A DNA stretch of 64,000 bases from Maribellus maritimus. Its GTDB lineage: Bacteria > Bacteroidota > Bacteroidia > Bacteroidales > Prolixibacteraceae. The DNA is taken from assembly GCF_022267315.1 (NCBI RefSeq), contig NZ_JAIKLE010000002.1:124001-188000 (forward strand), read 5' to 3'. Shown one piece after another: positions 53,075 to 63,100 of the stretch. Numbering within the stretch: the stretch's first letter is position 1; each line of letters opens with the position of its first letter. The notes under the pieces were generated by a model. That model was not told the DNA's origin, did no database searches, and was given only the letters and a program-made list of their open reading frames with translations. Position numbers and translations under genes: made by a program.

Positions 53075-54577
53075 TTAATATCCTTCTCTCTGGTCCAATG
53101 CCGGATTGGCATCTACTTCTGCCAAAGGATAAGGGAAATAAACCTGTTTCGGCGAGGTGGTTAAACCACGTTCTTCCGCATATTCCAAAAATTTACCGTG
53201 GCGGATAAGATCTTCTCTGCGTTTTCCTTCCGAGAAAAATTCCCATCCACGTTCATCCAAAATCAAATTTCTGAAATTGTTTTGGTCGCCAACTTCGGCT
53301 AAAGTATAAGGAGTTACACCTGCCCTGTTGCGTATTTCATTTATCAAATTTATAGCTTCCTGGGTAGGGCCGTTTAATTCATTCAATGCTTCTGCACGAC
53401 ACAGCAAAATGTCGGCATAACGAATGTAAGGTACGTCGCAACCGCTAAAATTCCCGGTCTGGTCGTTATCAAAATATTTCAGACTTCGGCTGTTATCGGT
53501 ATTTGCCGTTCTTAAATTAACAAGGTTGCCACCTGCGTTGTAATACATTTCCACAATAGCTTCTTTCCTTGCATCATTCGGATCAAAAGAATCTACAAAT
53601 CCGTCACGTAAACTAAATTGTGTGGGCCAGTTAGCCATACTTGTTGTCCATTCAAACTCGGGAATATTATCCGCAGTTCTGAATCCGGGAGGGAAAGCTC
53701 CGTTTTGATAGTCGTTGTTGTAACCACCACTTTCGTTTCTCAACGACCATGTTACAATCATTTCCTTGTTTGCAGGATTGGTCTGGGGTTCATTTTCAAC
53801 AAAAAAGGCAGCTCTGTAATCCGGAAACAATTCGTAGTAATTCAAATCCATAAGTACCTGTGTTGCATCCAAAACTTTATTCCACTGTTTGGTGTTCATC
53901 AGAAATTTTGTCAGCGTAGCATAGGCATGTCCTTTGGTCGCTCTTCCAACCTGAGTTTGCTCTGATGGTGCTAACAAATCCTGGGCAACCGCATTTAATT
54001 CTGTTTCAACAAAATCAAGAAATTCCTGTTCGGTTGGAAGTCCAAGCTCTTTTGGTTGGATGGTCAGATCGCTTGTTGTCCGGAGTGGCACCGGTCCAAA
54101 ATATTTGTACATAAAAACATATTCGCAGGCACGGATAAACCTCGCTTCTGCTACCACCATTTTTTTGAAATCCTCATTAACTGCCGAGTCATCGATGTTA
54201 TCGAGTAGTGTATTTGCATTTCGGATAGCTGTATACGGGCGAGACCAGAGTAACCCCTCAAGATGATTGGTCGATGCATCCCAGTTGAAATCCATAAATG
54301 GTTTCATTTCGCGTTCTACGGCGCCAATACGCACCCTGCCCATGTCGGTAGTTACCTCGTTAATCAGAATTTCTGTTCGAATGCCGGAACCCGGTGTGTA
54401 GTTATTGTAGGCAGAAAATAATAATGCTTCTATTCCGTCTTCATTCTGCAAAGCGTTAGCCGGAGCAAATTCAGCTACAGGATATAATTCGAGTTGGTCT
54501 TCACAGGATACAATTGCCATCAAAAGTAGCAAGGTTCCGACTATCTGTTTTACTATTTTATTTTTCATGTCATCCAT
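53075..54577 (-). CDS. SusD/RagB-family nutrient-binding lipoprotein
   Basis: 500 residues (an in-frame ATG at 54568 is also possible). Lipobox AIVSC (Cys25). Typical SusD features: N-terminal helical region (SAYNNYTPG, YTAIRNANTLLDNID), a FIRACEYVFMYKYFGPVPL motif, a TPR-like core, and the C-terminal PYIRYADILLCRAEALNELNG and WEFFSEGKRREDLIRHG segments. It sits on the cell surface as the lid of the SusC transporter and binds the polysaccharide. The start is 3 bp after the SusC stop. Confidence 0.97.
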   Translation of the reverse strand: MDDMKNKIVKQIVGTLLLLMAIVSCEDQLELYPVAEFAPANALQNEDGIEALLFSAYNNYTPGSGIRTEILINEVTTDMGRVRIGAVEREMKPFMDFNWDASTNHLEGLLWSRPYTAIRNANTLLDNIDDSAVNEDFKKMVVAEARFIRACEYVFMYKYFGPVPLRTTSDLTIQPKELGLPTEQEFLDFVETELNAVAQDLLAPSEQTQVGRATKGHAYATLTKFLMNTKQWNKVLDATQVLMDLNYYELFPDYRAAFFVENEPQTNPANKEMIVTWSLRNESGGYNNDYQNGAFPPGFRTADNIPEFEWTTSMANWPTQFSLRDGFVDSFDPNDARKEAIVEMYYNAGGNLVNLRTANTDNSRSLKYFDNDQTGNFSGCDVPYIRYADILLCRAEALNELNGPTQEAINLINEIRNRAGVTPYTLAEVGDQNNFRNLILDERGWEFFSEGKRREDLIRHGKFLEYAEERGLTTSPKQVYFPYPLAEVDANPALDQREGY

Positions 54578-54580
54578 TTT

Positions 54581-57500
54581 TTAAAATTCAACATTCAGAC
54601 CCACCATATAAGTTCGTGGGAGCGGATAAGCGTTAAAATCAATTGCTGCTGTGTTACTTCCACTGGCATTGGCGCCCGGATCGGTTCCCAGGTAATTGGT
54701 CACTGTAAACAGGTTCTGAGCTAAAACATAAATCGCCAGTTTGTTGAAAACGCTGATATTCTCTACCGGCACGTCGTATCCAAGGCGTACCGACTGCAAG
54801 CGGATATAAGAAGCATCTTCAACGGTTATCGTGTTGATCAAAGCCGTTGTTCCTCCGGAAGCGAGCGGATTGACAAAGGATGGATACTTGTTGGAAGGAT
54901 TGCTCGGTGTCCAACGGTTTAATAGTGGTTCTGCTATGCGGTTTTGTCTGAAATTATTTGGGAACATTGAATTGGCCAGGTTGGCATTTAATTTATCAAT
55001 TCCCTGTACGCCTTGCATTACAATGTCGAGTGAAAAATTTTTAAATTGAAGATTACTGGTAAGGCCCCATGTAAAATCAGGGATAGGTTTTCCGATGATG
55101 GTCCGGTCTTCTGCATTAATGGTTTTATCATCATTCAGATCGCGGAATTTCAGGTCGCCTGGCTGAACATTGTCATTGGTTACACTAAAGTCATCGCCTT
55201 CCTGCCAGATTCCATCAACAATATAACCATAGTAGGAATCCAGAGCTTCTCCTGGTGTAATGATTGAAAAATCAGGAATCTGTGATAGACCTCCACGGAT
55301 GATATCTCCGCGATCGCCAATGTTGAGTACCTCGTTTTTTAATGTTGAAATGTTACCGGCAAGATTCCAGTAGAGATCGTTTGATCTGATGATATCCCAG
55401 CTTAGCGAAAGTTCAAAACCCTGGTTCCGAACGCCGCCCATATTTTGTACCTGACCGGAGAACCCCGTGTTTAATGGTTGAGGGATATAAACAAGTAAGT
55501 CGGTTGTTTCTTTGTTAAAGTAATCAAAAGAACCCGTTAGCCTGTTTTCCAAAATGCCAAAATCAAAACCAACATCGATTTGAACCGCTTTTTCCCAGGT
55601 CAAATCCGGATTGGCAATTCGTGATGGAGTAATTGTGCTGTAATAGCTGTCTCCGAAGGGAACCTGCGAACCGGTGGAGAATGTTTGATAAGTCAACTCG
55701 TTTCCGATAGTTGCATTCCCCGTACTACCAATGCTGAATCTTGGTTTTAGTTCACTTAGCCAACCGGCATCAGCCATAAAAATTTCGTTATGCATTTTCC
55801 AAGCGATTGCAGCCGATGGGAAATAACCAAATTTATTGTTTTCACCAAAACGCGAAGAACCGTCAGCCCTGATGGAAGCAGTGATTAAATATTTATCCAT
55901 CAGTGAATAATTTACTCTGGTCAGATAGGAAATAAATTTAGCCTGTGTACGTCCACTCCCCAGGTTATTTAATAAGGGATCACCGGAGCCAATGGCATTG
56001 GTTCCCAAATCAGGAAGGGCATATCCTCGTCCGTCGCCTGCGAATGTTTTGGTTTGAAAATATTCGTAAGTTGTTCCCAATAAAGCATTCAGTCTGCTCT
56101 GTTCAAACTCTTTAGTATAATTTATGGTTCCTTCGGCAGAAACATAATCTTTTCGACCTGTTTGAATGGAAGCGATTCCTCCGGTACCTGCACCAGACAC
56201 TGTAAAAGGCTGAATAAAAATATTTCTCCTTACATCCTGCACATCGCCACCCAGTTTTACCTGAGCTGATAATTCAGGCAAAATAAAGTATTCCAGATAG
56301 GTATTTCCAAAAAAGCGAAAAGTTTCAGCCGTCGCATCTTCACCATCAAGAATGGCCAGTGGATTATCCCCAACAAAAAACTCAGATTTTCTGTAACTTC
56401 CGTCTTCATTGTAAGAAGGAATTACGGGATCGTAATTCACAGCCGTGTAAATTGCACCTCCGTTTTCGTTGATTCCGAGACCCGTTGAGGCGAAATCGTC
56501 ATGAATGTATGAACCATTAAAACTGACTCCTGCCCGTAGCTTTTTATTTTCGTCGTATGCGAGATTAAATCGCATGTTATATCTGTCGATGGCAGAGCCC
56601 TTCACCAATCCTTCCTGCTCGAAATAGTTTATTGATGTAAAATAGGTGAGGTTATTTGAACCTCCCGACATTGTAATGTTATGATTCTGTGTCCGTGCTG
56701 TTCTGTAAATCAGATCTTGCCAGTCGGTTCCGCCCCCTTCAATTTGATCGATCCGCTGCAATTCATCACCTCCACCTAAATCAATAATGGAATTCAATAC
56801 ATCTTTGTATTCCTGGGCAATTAAAACATCCAGCGGCTTGTATACCTGCTGGATACCATAGTAGCCATCATAACCCACACGAAGTTTTCCTTCTTTACCT
56901 TTTTTAGTAGTAATGATTACAACACCATTTGAACCTCTTGAACCATAGATTGCAGTTGCCGAAGCATCTTTCAGAATTTCAAGAGATGCAATATCTGACG
57001 GGTTTAACGAATTTAACGGGTTTCTTGGATTCTGGTTTCCTGTGAAACCAACTCCGCCGGTGCCGGCAACACTTCCATTGTTAACGATTATACCATCAAT
57101 TACATAGAGCGGTTCGTTTCCTGCCTGGATAGAACCCGAGCCTCTGATGCTGATGCTTAATCCTCCACCTGGTTCGTTACTTTTTTGCGAAATTTGCACA
57201 CCGGCAACACGCCCCTGTAAAGCCTGTTCAACAGAAGCATTTGCTCCCGGATTTAGTTCATCGGCTTTTACAGAAGTTACGGAGCCTGTTAAATCGCTCT
57301 TTTTTACAGTTCCATAACCAATTACGACCACTTGTTCCAATTCTTCAATATCCTGTTGAAGAATTACATTTATTGCTGATTGTCCGTTAACCGGAACAGT
57401 TTGTGACAGATAGCCAATAAAACTGAACATCAGGTTTCCGTTTGCGGGAGCAGTAATAGAATACTCTCCGTTGAAGTTCGTAGTGGTTCCCTGAGTTGTT

Positions 57501-57634
57501 CCTTCCACAATAATCGTCACACCGGGAAGCTGCTCTCCTGCATCGCTTTTTACCACCCCCGTTATCTTATTTTGTGCAAATAATGCTAACGGAAGGATAA
57601 ACAAGACTAGAAATAATAATTTAAGCTTGTTCAT
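54581..57634 (-). CDS. SusC/RagA-family TonB-linked outer-membrane transporter
   Basis: 1017 residues. Signal peptide (1-20), CarboxypepD_reg-like domain (about 22-105; ITGVVKSDAGEQLPGVTIIVEGTTQG), TonB-box-like EQVVVIGYGTVKKSDLTGS, plug domain (about 110-240; ALQGRVAGVQI, DASATAIYGSRGSNGVVIITTKKGK), and a 22-strand barrel ending VGLNVEF. It imports oligosaccharides with TonB energy. It is upstream of and coupled with susD. The start fits the signal peptide and is 98 bp after the GH43 gene. Confidence 0.97.
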   Translation of the reverse strand: MNKLKLLFLVLFILPLALFAQNKITGVVKSDAGEQLPGVTIIVEGTTQGTTTNFNGEYSITAPANGNLMFSFIGYLSQTVPVNGQSAINVILQQDIEELEQVVVIGYGTVKKSDLTGSVTSVKADELNPGANASVEQALQGRVAGVQISQKSNEPGGGLSISIRGSGSIQAGNEPLYVIDGIIVNNGSVAGTGGVGFTGNQNPRNPLNSLNPSDIASLEILKDASATAIYGSRGSNGVVIITTKKGKEGKLRVGYDGYYGIQQVYKPLDVLIAQEYKDVLNSIIDLGGGDELQRIDQIEGGGTDWQDLIYRTARTQNHNITMSGGSNNLTYFTSINYFEQEGLVKGSAIDRYNMRFNLAYDENKKLRAGVSFNGSYIHDDFASTGLGINENGGAIYTAVNYDPVIPSYNEDGSYRKSEFFVGDNPLAILDGEDATAETFRFFGNTYLEYFILPELSAQVKLGGDVQDVRRNIFIQPFTVSGAGTGGIASIQTGRKDYVSAEGTINYTKEFEQSRLNALLGTTYEYFQTKTFAGDGRGYALPDLGTNAIGSGDPLLNNLGSGRTQAKFISYLTRVNYSLMDKYLITASIRADGSSRFGENNKFGYFPSAAIAWKMHNEIFMADAGWLSELKPRFSIGSTGNATIGNELTYQTFSTGSQVPFGDSYYSTITPSRIANPDLTWEKAVQIDVGFDFGILENRLTGSFDYFNKETTDLLVYIPQPLNTGFSGQVQNMGGVRNQGFELSLSWDIIRSNDLYWNLAGNISTLKNEVLNIGDRGDIIRGGLSQIPDFSIITPGEALDSYYGYIVDGIWQEGDDFSVTNDNVQPGDLKFRDLNDDKTINAEDRTIIGKPIPDFTWGLTSNLQFKNFSLDIVMQGVQGIDKLNANLANSMFPNNFRQNRIAEPLLNRWTPSNPSNKYPSFVNPLASGGTTALINTITVEDASYIRLQSVRLGYDVPVENISVFNKLAIYVLAQNLFTVTNYLGTDPGANASGSNTAAIDFNAYPLPRTYMVGLNVEF

Positions 57635-57732
57635 AAATTCGATTAATTTGGTTTATACAATATTAAAATCTTTCATGTGTTACCTACTTGAAATTGATTC
57701 AGAAAAACTGGAATCTGAATTAACCAGATTTT

Positions 57733-60054
57733 CTATTTTTCTGAAAACATTTGAAATCCAATGTCTATCTTATTTGTTGTTGTATCAAAATCTGTAAATC
57801 TTTTTTCTCCGAAAAAATCAACAGGAAAGGCATTTTTCAAAGTCCCTGCTCCAATTGCTTTTGACCCTTTTTTTAATTTGAAATTTGAATTTCCGGGATT
57901 AACGAAATGTGGATTTCCTTCAAGATTATCAGCAGCCCAGTTTTCTGTGTTTAGCTCCTGAGCGGTTTTAAAATCGGCGGCTTTGTATGAGTATCTGCAA
58001 AGGCTTAAGGTTTCATTATTAAAAAACAAGTTGTTTTGAATTTCTGTCCATTTTTGTTCCCGTGCTGACGTAGGATCTGAACCTTCATAGGCGTCAGCAA
58101 CAAAAAGTGCCGCGCCATAATTATTGGCAAAAATTGAATTAATAATGCGGTTTTGCGCCGGCACTCGTCCTAATTGGGAAATGGCTGCACCTTTCGACAT
58201 TCCCCGGTTATTTACCACTGTGCAATGGCTCATTAACAGGGTTGATCCGCCGTTCATAACAATATTTCCGCCTTCCAGAAGTGTAAAGTTATTATTTAGT
58301 AAACTGTTTATAAAACGTAAGGTGCCGGTCTGTTTTAAGTCGGTTATAAACCATGCAATCCCTCCGTTTGCCTGCGCTTTATTGTTGCTGATATTACAAT
58401 TGTAAAAACGGGTGTGATAACCGTTATCAGCGTTACAATTTACATATACCGCTCCACCGTTGAGGTTAGCCTCATTGTTTATTATATCGCAACCAACAAA
58501 CAGGGGACTTGCTCCATTGGCGGCATATATTCCCCCACCATCTTTTATTGCATAGTTATTTGATATGGTACAGTTTACAAACCGAACTGATTCACCACCA
58601 TTTTCAAGCCAGATTCCTGCACCGTTTCCTTCAGTTTTTTGGCCTGTATTTTTCCCGCCGGTTACGATTAATCCGTCAATTCGAAGGTATTCGGAGTTGA
58701 CTATAGTGAGCACGTGAGCTGTTTTTCCCTGTCCATCAATTTTTGTTGTTGTCAACATTTTTCTGTCGGATAACTTTTTCTCAACCCCCTTGAATCCGCC
58801 ATATATATAAAGAGCTGTTTTTCCTTCAATCTTCAGCATGTTTCCGTAGTTTCCCCCGGCAATCCAAATCTGAGATTTCGGCTTTGCCAGTTCAACTGCT
58901 TCTTGCAGAGATGTTAGAGCTGTTTTCCATGATTTCCCGTTACTGTTGTCTCCTTTTTCAGAAACATAAATTACCGGCATTTTTTCTGTTGCTGCCGATG
59001 GAAAGGGAACAACAGGAACCAACCGTTTTTTGTCATCCAGTTTCATTTGCAAAAGGGCAGCATTCTCACGCCATTGTGCCGCTGCTTCATCGTTGCCAAA
59101 CATGGTTGCCCGGATGTTGCCATCAAAATCATCAAAAATCATATTGTGCCCACCGTGCGGAATGGCAATGTATGCCTCTGAATACGGACCGGTTATATTT
59201 TCTGCCATTGCTATCATACAATCATACCGGCCATCAGCGGTCCGGCGGTTTACATCTGTATTTCCAAATACATGGCCTTTTTTAGGGCTTTCACAATTCC
59301 ATTCTGCTGCCATCAGGTAGTAGAGACCATTTTTGTAATACATATTTACACCTTCATAACCCACTTCCTTGCCGCTGGCATCTTTGGGAAACACAGGAGG
59401 GGCGGTGTCGGCAAATCCCATCATGTCGGGCTTTAGCTTTTTCATATTCCCCGGTCCCCAGATATACCAAACCGTCCCGTCAACATCTTTAAACAAAGTA
59501 GCATCGATTCCTTTGACCATTGCGCCTTCCTTTTTTACGTCCTCATATGGTCCTTCGGGTTTTCCTGTAGTGCTTTTTAATAATCCCGAACCATAGCCGC
59601 CGCTAACCGAATAGGTAATCCAAAAATTGTTATTGATATAGTGAATCTCCGGAGCCCAGATTCCACGAACCAAACGCCCGTTGGTTCTTTTTATCCTTCG
59701 TTGAGCTTCGTTACTGGCATCTTTCTCAAAAGTCCAAACAAAACCGTCATCACCAATTATTTGCCAGTCTTTTAAATCTGACGATTCCCAAACGCGGATA
59801 CCCTCAGCTACTCCCCAGTTGTCGTCAGTTGTTCCGGTAAGATAATATTTGTTTTCGGGGCCTTTGCATACGGCAATGTCACGCAGGTGGTATTTAAAAA
59901 GAGGCCACACATTGGGCATAGTTGGTTCAATGCTGTCAATAGCATTTTCAAACATGGCCGATACCTGCGGATTTAATGTTTGGCTTTTTAATTCATTTTT
60001 TGAAAAGACAATTAAAATAAAAATCAGGAATAAGGTCGATTCTATCCGTTGCAT
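57733..60054 (-). CDS. GH43-family enzyme fused to a right-handed beta-helix
   Basis: 773 residues. Signal peptide (1-24). Residues about 50-355 form a five-bladed GH43-like propeller with the expected triad: base D59 (HLRDIAVCKG), pKa modulator D184 (KGIDATLFKD) and acid E234 (GYEGVNMYY). Residues about 370-770 are a parallel beta-helix (repeats of the type GAGIWLENGGESVRFVNCTISNN, GGGIYAANGASPLFVGCDI), with DUF1565-like start PVIYVSEKGDNSNGKSWKTA. The helix could bind or cut a uronic-acid polymer, or just bind glycan. It is directly upstream of susC and downstream of the regulator. Confidence 0.88.
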   Translation of the reverse strand: MQRIESTLFLIFILIVFSKNELKSQTLNPQVSAMFENAIDSIEPTMPNVWPLFKYHLRDIAVCKGPENKYYLTGTTDDNWGVAEGIRVWESSDLKDWQIIGDDGFVWTFEKDASNEAQRRIKRTNGRLVRGIWAPEIHYINNNFWITYSVSGGYGSGLLKSTTGKPEGPYEDVKKEGAMVKGIDATLFKDVDGTVWYIWGPGNMKKLKPDMMGFADTAPPVFPKDASGKEVGYEGVNMYYKNGLYYLMAAEWNCESPKKGHVFGNTDVNRRTADGRYDCMIAMAENITGPYSEAYIAIPHGGHNMIFDDFDGNIRATMFGNDEAAAQWRENAALLQMKLDDKKRLVPVVPFPSAATEKMPVIYVSEKGDNSNGKSWKTALTSLQEAVELAKPKSQIWIAGGNYGNMLKIEGKTALYIYGGFKGVEKKLSDRKMLTTTKIDGQGKTAHVLTIVNSEYLRIDGLIVTGGKNTGQKTEGNGAGIWLENGGESVRFVNCTISNNYAIKDGGGIYAANGASPLFVGCDIINNEANLNGGAVYVNCNADNGYHTRFYNCNISNNKAQANGGIAWFITDLKQTGTLRFINSLLNNNFTLLEGGNIVMNGGSTLLMSHCTVVNNRGMSKGAAISQLGRVPAQNRIINSIFANNYGAALFVADAYEGSDPTSAREQKWTEIQNNLFFNNETLSLCRYSYKAADFKTAQELNTENWAADNLEGNPHFVNPGNSNFKLKKGSKAIGAGTLKNAFPVDFFGEKRFTDFDTTTNKIDIGFQMFSEK

Positions 60055-60151
60055 AAGATTTAAGTTTGATGCAAGAATCGGAAATAATGTGTTTCTGGAA
60101 CTGGAATTTAAGTTAAAAAAAAAGGAAAATGAGAAACTCGTATTTTTCTAA

Positions 60152-63100
60152 TTAGTTCATATTTAAACCTTTAATCTTGTTTAGCAATTCTTTTCGATAT
60201 TCTGTAGGTGTTTTTTTATACACTTTTTTAAATACCTTGCTAAAATAGTTTGGGTCGGTGAAGCCAACTTCGTAGGCAATGTCGGAAATATTAAGTGCGG
60301 AATCCGCCATTAATTCAATGGCCTTTTTAAAACGCAACGACTGGATATAATCGGAGCCAGACATGTTGAGCAATTTTTTAAGCTTTAAATAGACGAGGGT
60401 TTTACTTATCCCCAGTTTTTGGGCGAGTTCTTCTGTGTTAAGGGTTTCACTTTCAATATTCTCGTTGATTATTGCAGATACTTTTTCGATAAAATCTTTG
60501 TCCTTGTCCTGGAAATTCAGCCTTTCCAGATCGATATGCGCTCCGGTAACAACTTTTTCTTTTAGTTTTTTACGCATTTCGATAAAGTTGCGTACATGGA
60601 GGTCAAGTTCATTTAAATCAAATGGTTTTCTCACATAGGCTTCGGCACCCGCCTGCAATCCGGCTATTTTATCTTCGTGTGTGGTTTTTGCGGTGAGTAA
60701 AATTACGGCAATGTGACTGGTAGCTTCATCTTCCTTGATTTTTTCACAAAACTCTATTCCATTCATTTTCGGCATCATCACATCGCTGATAATTATATCG
60801 GGTTCTTCTTCTTTTACAATTGTTAATGCTTCTATTCCATTTTGAGCACATTTTACATCAAAATGTTCTGAATAATGCTCCATCAAAACTTCTGCCAGAT
60901 CTACGGTGTCTTCTACAATTAGTAGTTTGAATTCCTTGTCATTGTTCGGTTTTTCTTTCACCGGAGCAGGGCTTGTAGTTACTTCTGAAATACTTTCCAA
61001 ATCCAAATTATGTCTGATTGTATCTCTGTTGTTCTCGAGTTTGATATTTGAAATTCCCTGGTAATTCAGGGGCAGTTGAATTTTAAAACGGGTACCTTCA
61101 TCCATTTTACTTTTTACTTCGATGGTGCCGTGAAGATATTCCACCAGGCTCTTAACCAGCGTGAGCCCTATTCCCGAACCACTTTTTTGTTCGTTTTGCC
61201 GGTAGTTCATGTAAAAAGGAGTAAACAAATTTTGTTTTTCTTCTTCGGAAATGCCCTTCCCGGTGTTCGAAATACAAATATTTAAATGCTTCTGGTTTTT
61301 ATCGCTAATCTCGTCAGCTATTTTAGCTTCGCAAATTATTTTTCCATGAATGGGAGTATGTTTTAGTGCATTTGAAATCAGGTTTGCAATGATTTTTTCA
61401 ATTTTATCAGGGTCGAACCAATATTCGTACTCGTCGCGGTTCGCTTTAAATTCGAAGTTCACCCGGTATTGGTCAAAAAGAGGCGTAAAAACCAGACAGG
61501 TTTCACGCAGGAAGTTAACGATATCGCCTTTCTGCAAAACAAGTTTGGCATGTTTGGTTTCAATTTTTCGAAAATCCATTAACTGGTTAAACAGAAATGA
61601 AAGCCGCTTTGAGCTTCGGCTAAGACGCTGGAAGCGTTGTTTTAGATCTTCTGAAATATCACTCCTGTCAAACAACTGATCGATACTTGAGATAATAATG
61701 GAAAGAGGAGTTTTAAATTCATGGGAAATGTAGGTGTAAAAATTCAGCCGCTGCTGACTTAATTCTTTAATTTTTTCCTTTTCAATTCGTTCCAGTTTTA
61801 GAGCTGCCTTTTCTTTTTCCTTGTCGATTGTGATTTTTCGGTACAGAAGGAAAATTCCTGCTATCAGGAAAAAGTAAAGTACAAATGCACCAAAAGACAG
61901 ATAAAAAGGCGGTCGTATGCGTATAATAAGATTTTTGCTGTTTGCACTTTCAATGCCATCGTTGTTTTCGGCCTTTAGATGGAAAGTATATTTTCCGGGT
62001 AATAAATTAGTGTAATTGGCACTGGTTTTATTTCCCATTTCATTCCAGTTCTCATCAAAACCTTTCAGATAGTAGTAAAATTTGTTGTTCCCCGCTGATA
62101 TGTGGTTTACTGCAACAAAGTCAATTGTAAATGATTTTTGGGAATAACTCAAAGTAATTTTATCGGTTTGATCGATCGGTTTTGTTAAAATCCCTTTTTC
62201 GGATATATGGACACTTTCATTCGCGAGTTTTAAATCAGTAAAAATCAGCTGTGGTTTTATTTTATTATCAATTATCTCAGAAGGATTAAAATAGCTTAAC
62301 CCGTTTACATGACCAAAGTAAAGTGTACCATCAGCATCTTTATAATAAGACGCAAAATTGAATTGCATTTGCGACAATCCGTCGTTTCTGTTGTAGTTTC
62401 TAAATTCCCGGGTTTTGGGATTAAACATGGATAATCCCTGGTTGGTACTGAGCCAGATATTGTGATTTACTGCTTCCAGTATTCCGTAAACAGTATTATT
62501 GGGTAGTCCGTCTTCCATACTTAAATGTTGAAAATTTTTGGTGAGCGGGTCATAGATATTAACTCCTCCATCCACGGTTCCAAACCATATTTTCCCTTTG
62601 CTGTCTTCGTTTACAGCAATAATCTTATTGGTTGACAAAAACTCCGGCTCCCGGTAAAAACTGATGGAATCGTTTTTCTTATTGATAGATGCTATGCCGC
62701 CATGCCGGATACAAAACCACATATTTCCATGGTTATCCTCCAGGATGCTGTATATAAACAATTGCCCCAGTTCTTCTTGTTTGATAGGCTTTAGTTCTTG
62801 AGTGTCATAATCATAAAGGTATACGCCCCTGCGGGTTCCTACCCAAATATTTTCTTTTGAATCTTTATAAATACTGTAGACCGAATTTTCGGTAATGCTG
62901 TACTTGATATCCGGAAGAATGGAAATATTTCTGAATTTTCCTGTCCGGGGATTGTAAATGTCAATCCCTGTCATAAAATGTCCAAACCAGATGTATCCGT
63001 TCTTGTCTTCGCATATGGCATGGATGTTATTCGAGCTGAGACTGTTTTTCTCCTGATGCTGGTAGTAATCCAGAATTTCTTTCTTTTCAGTATTAAAAGT

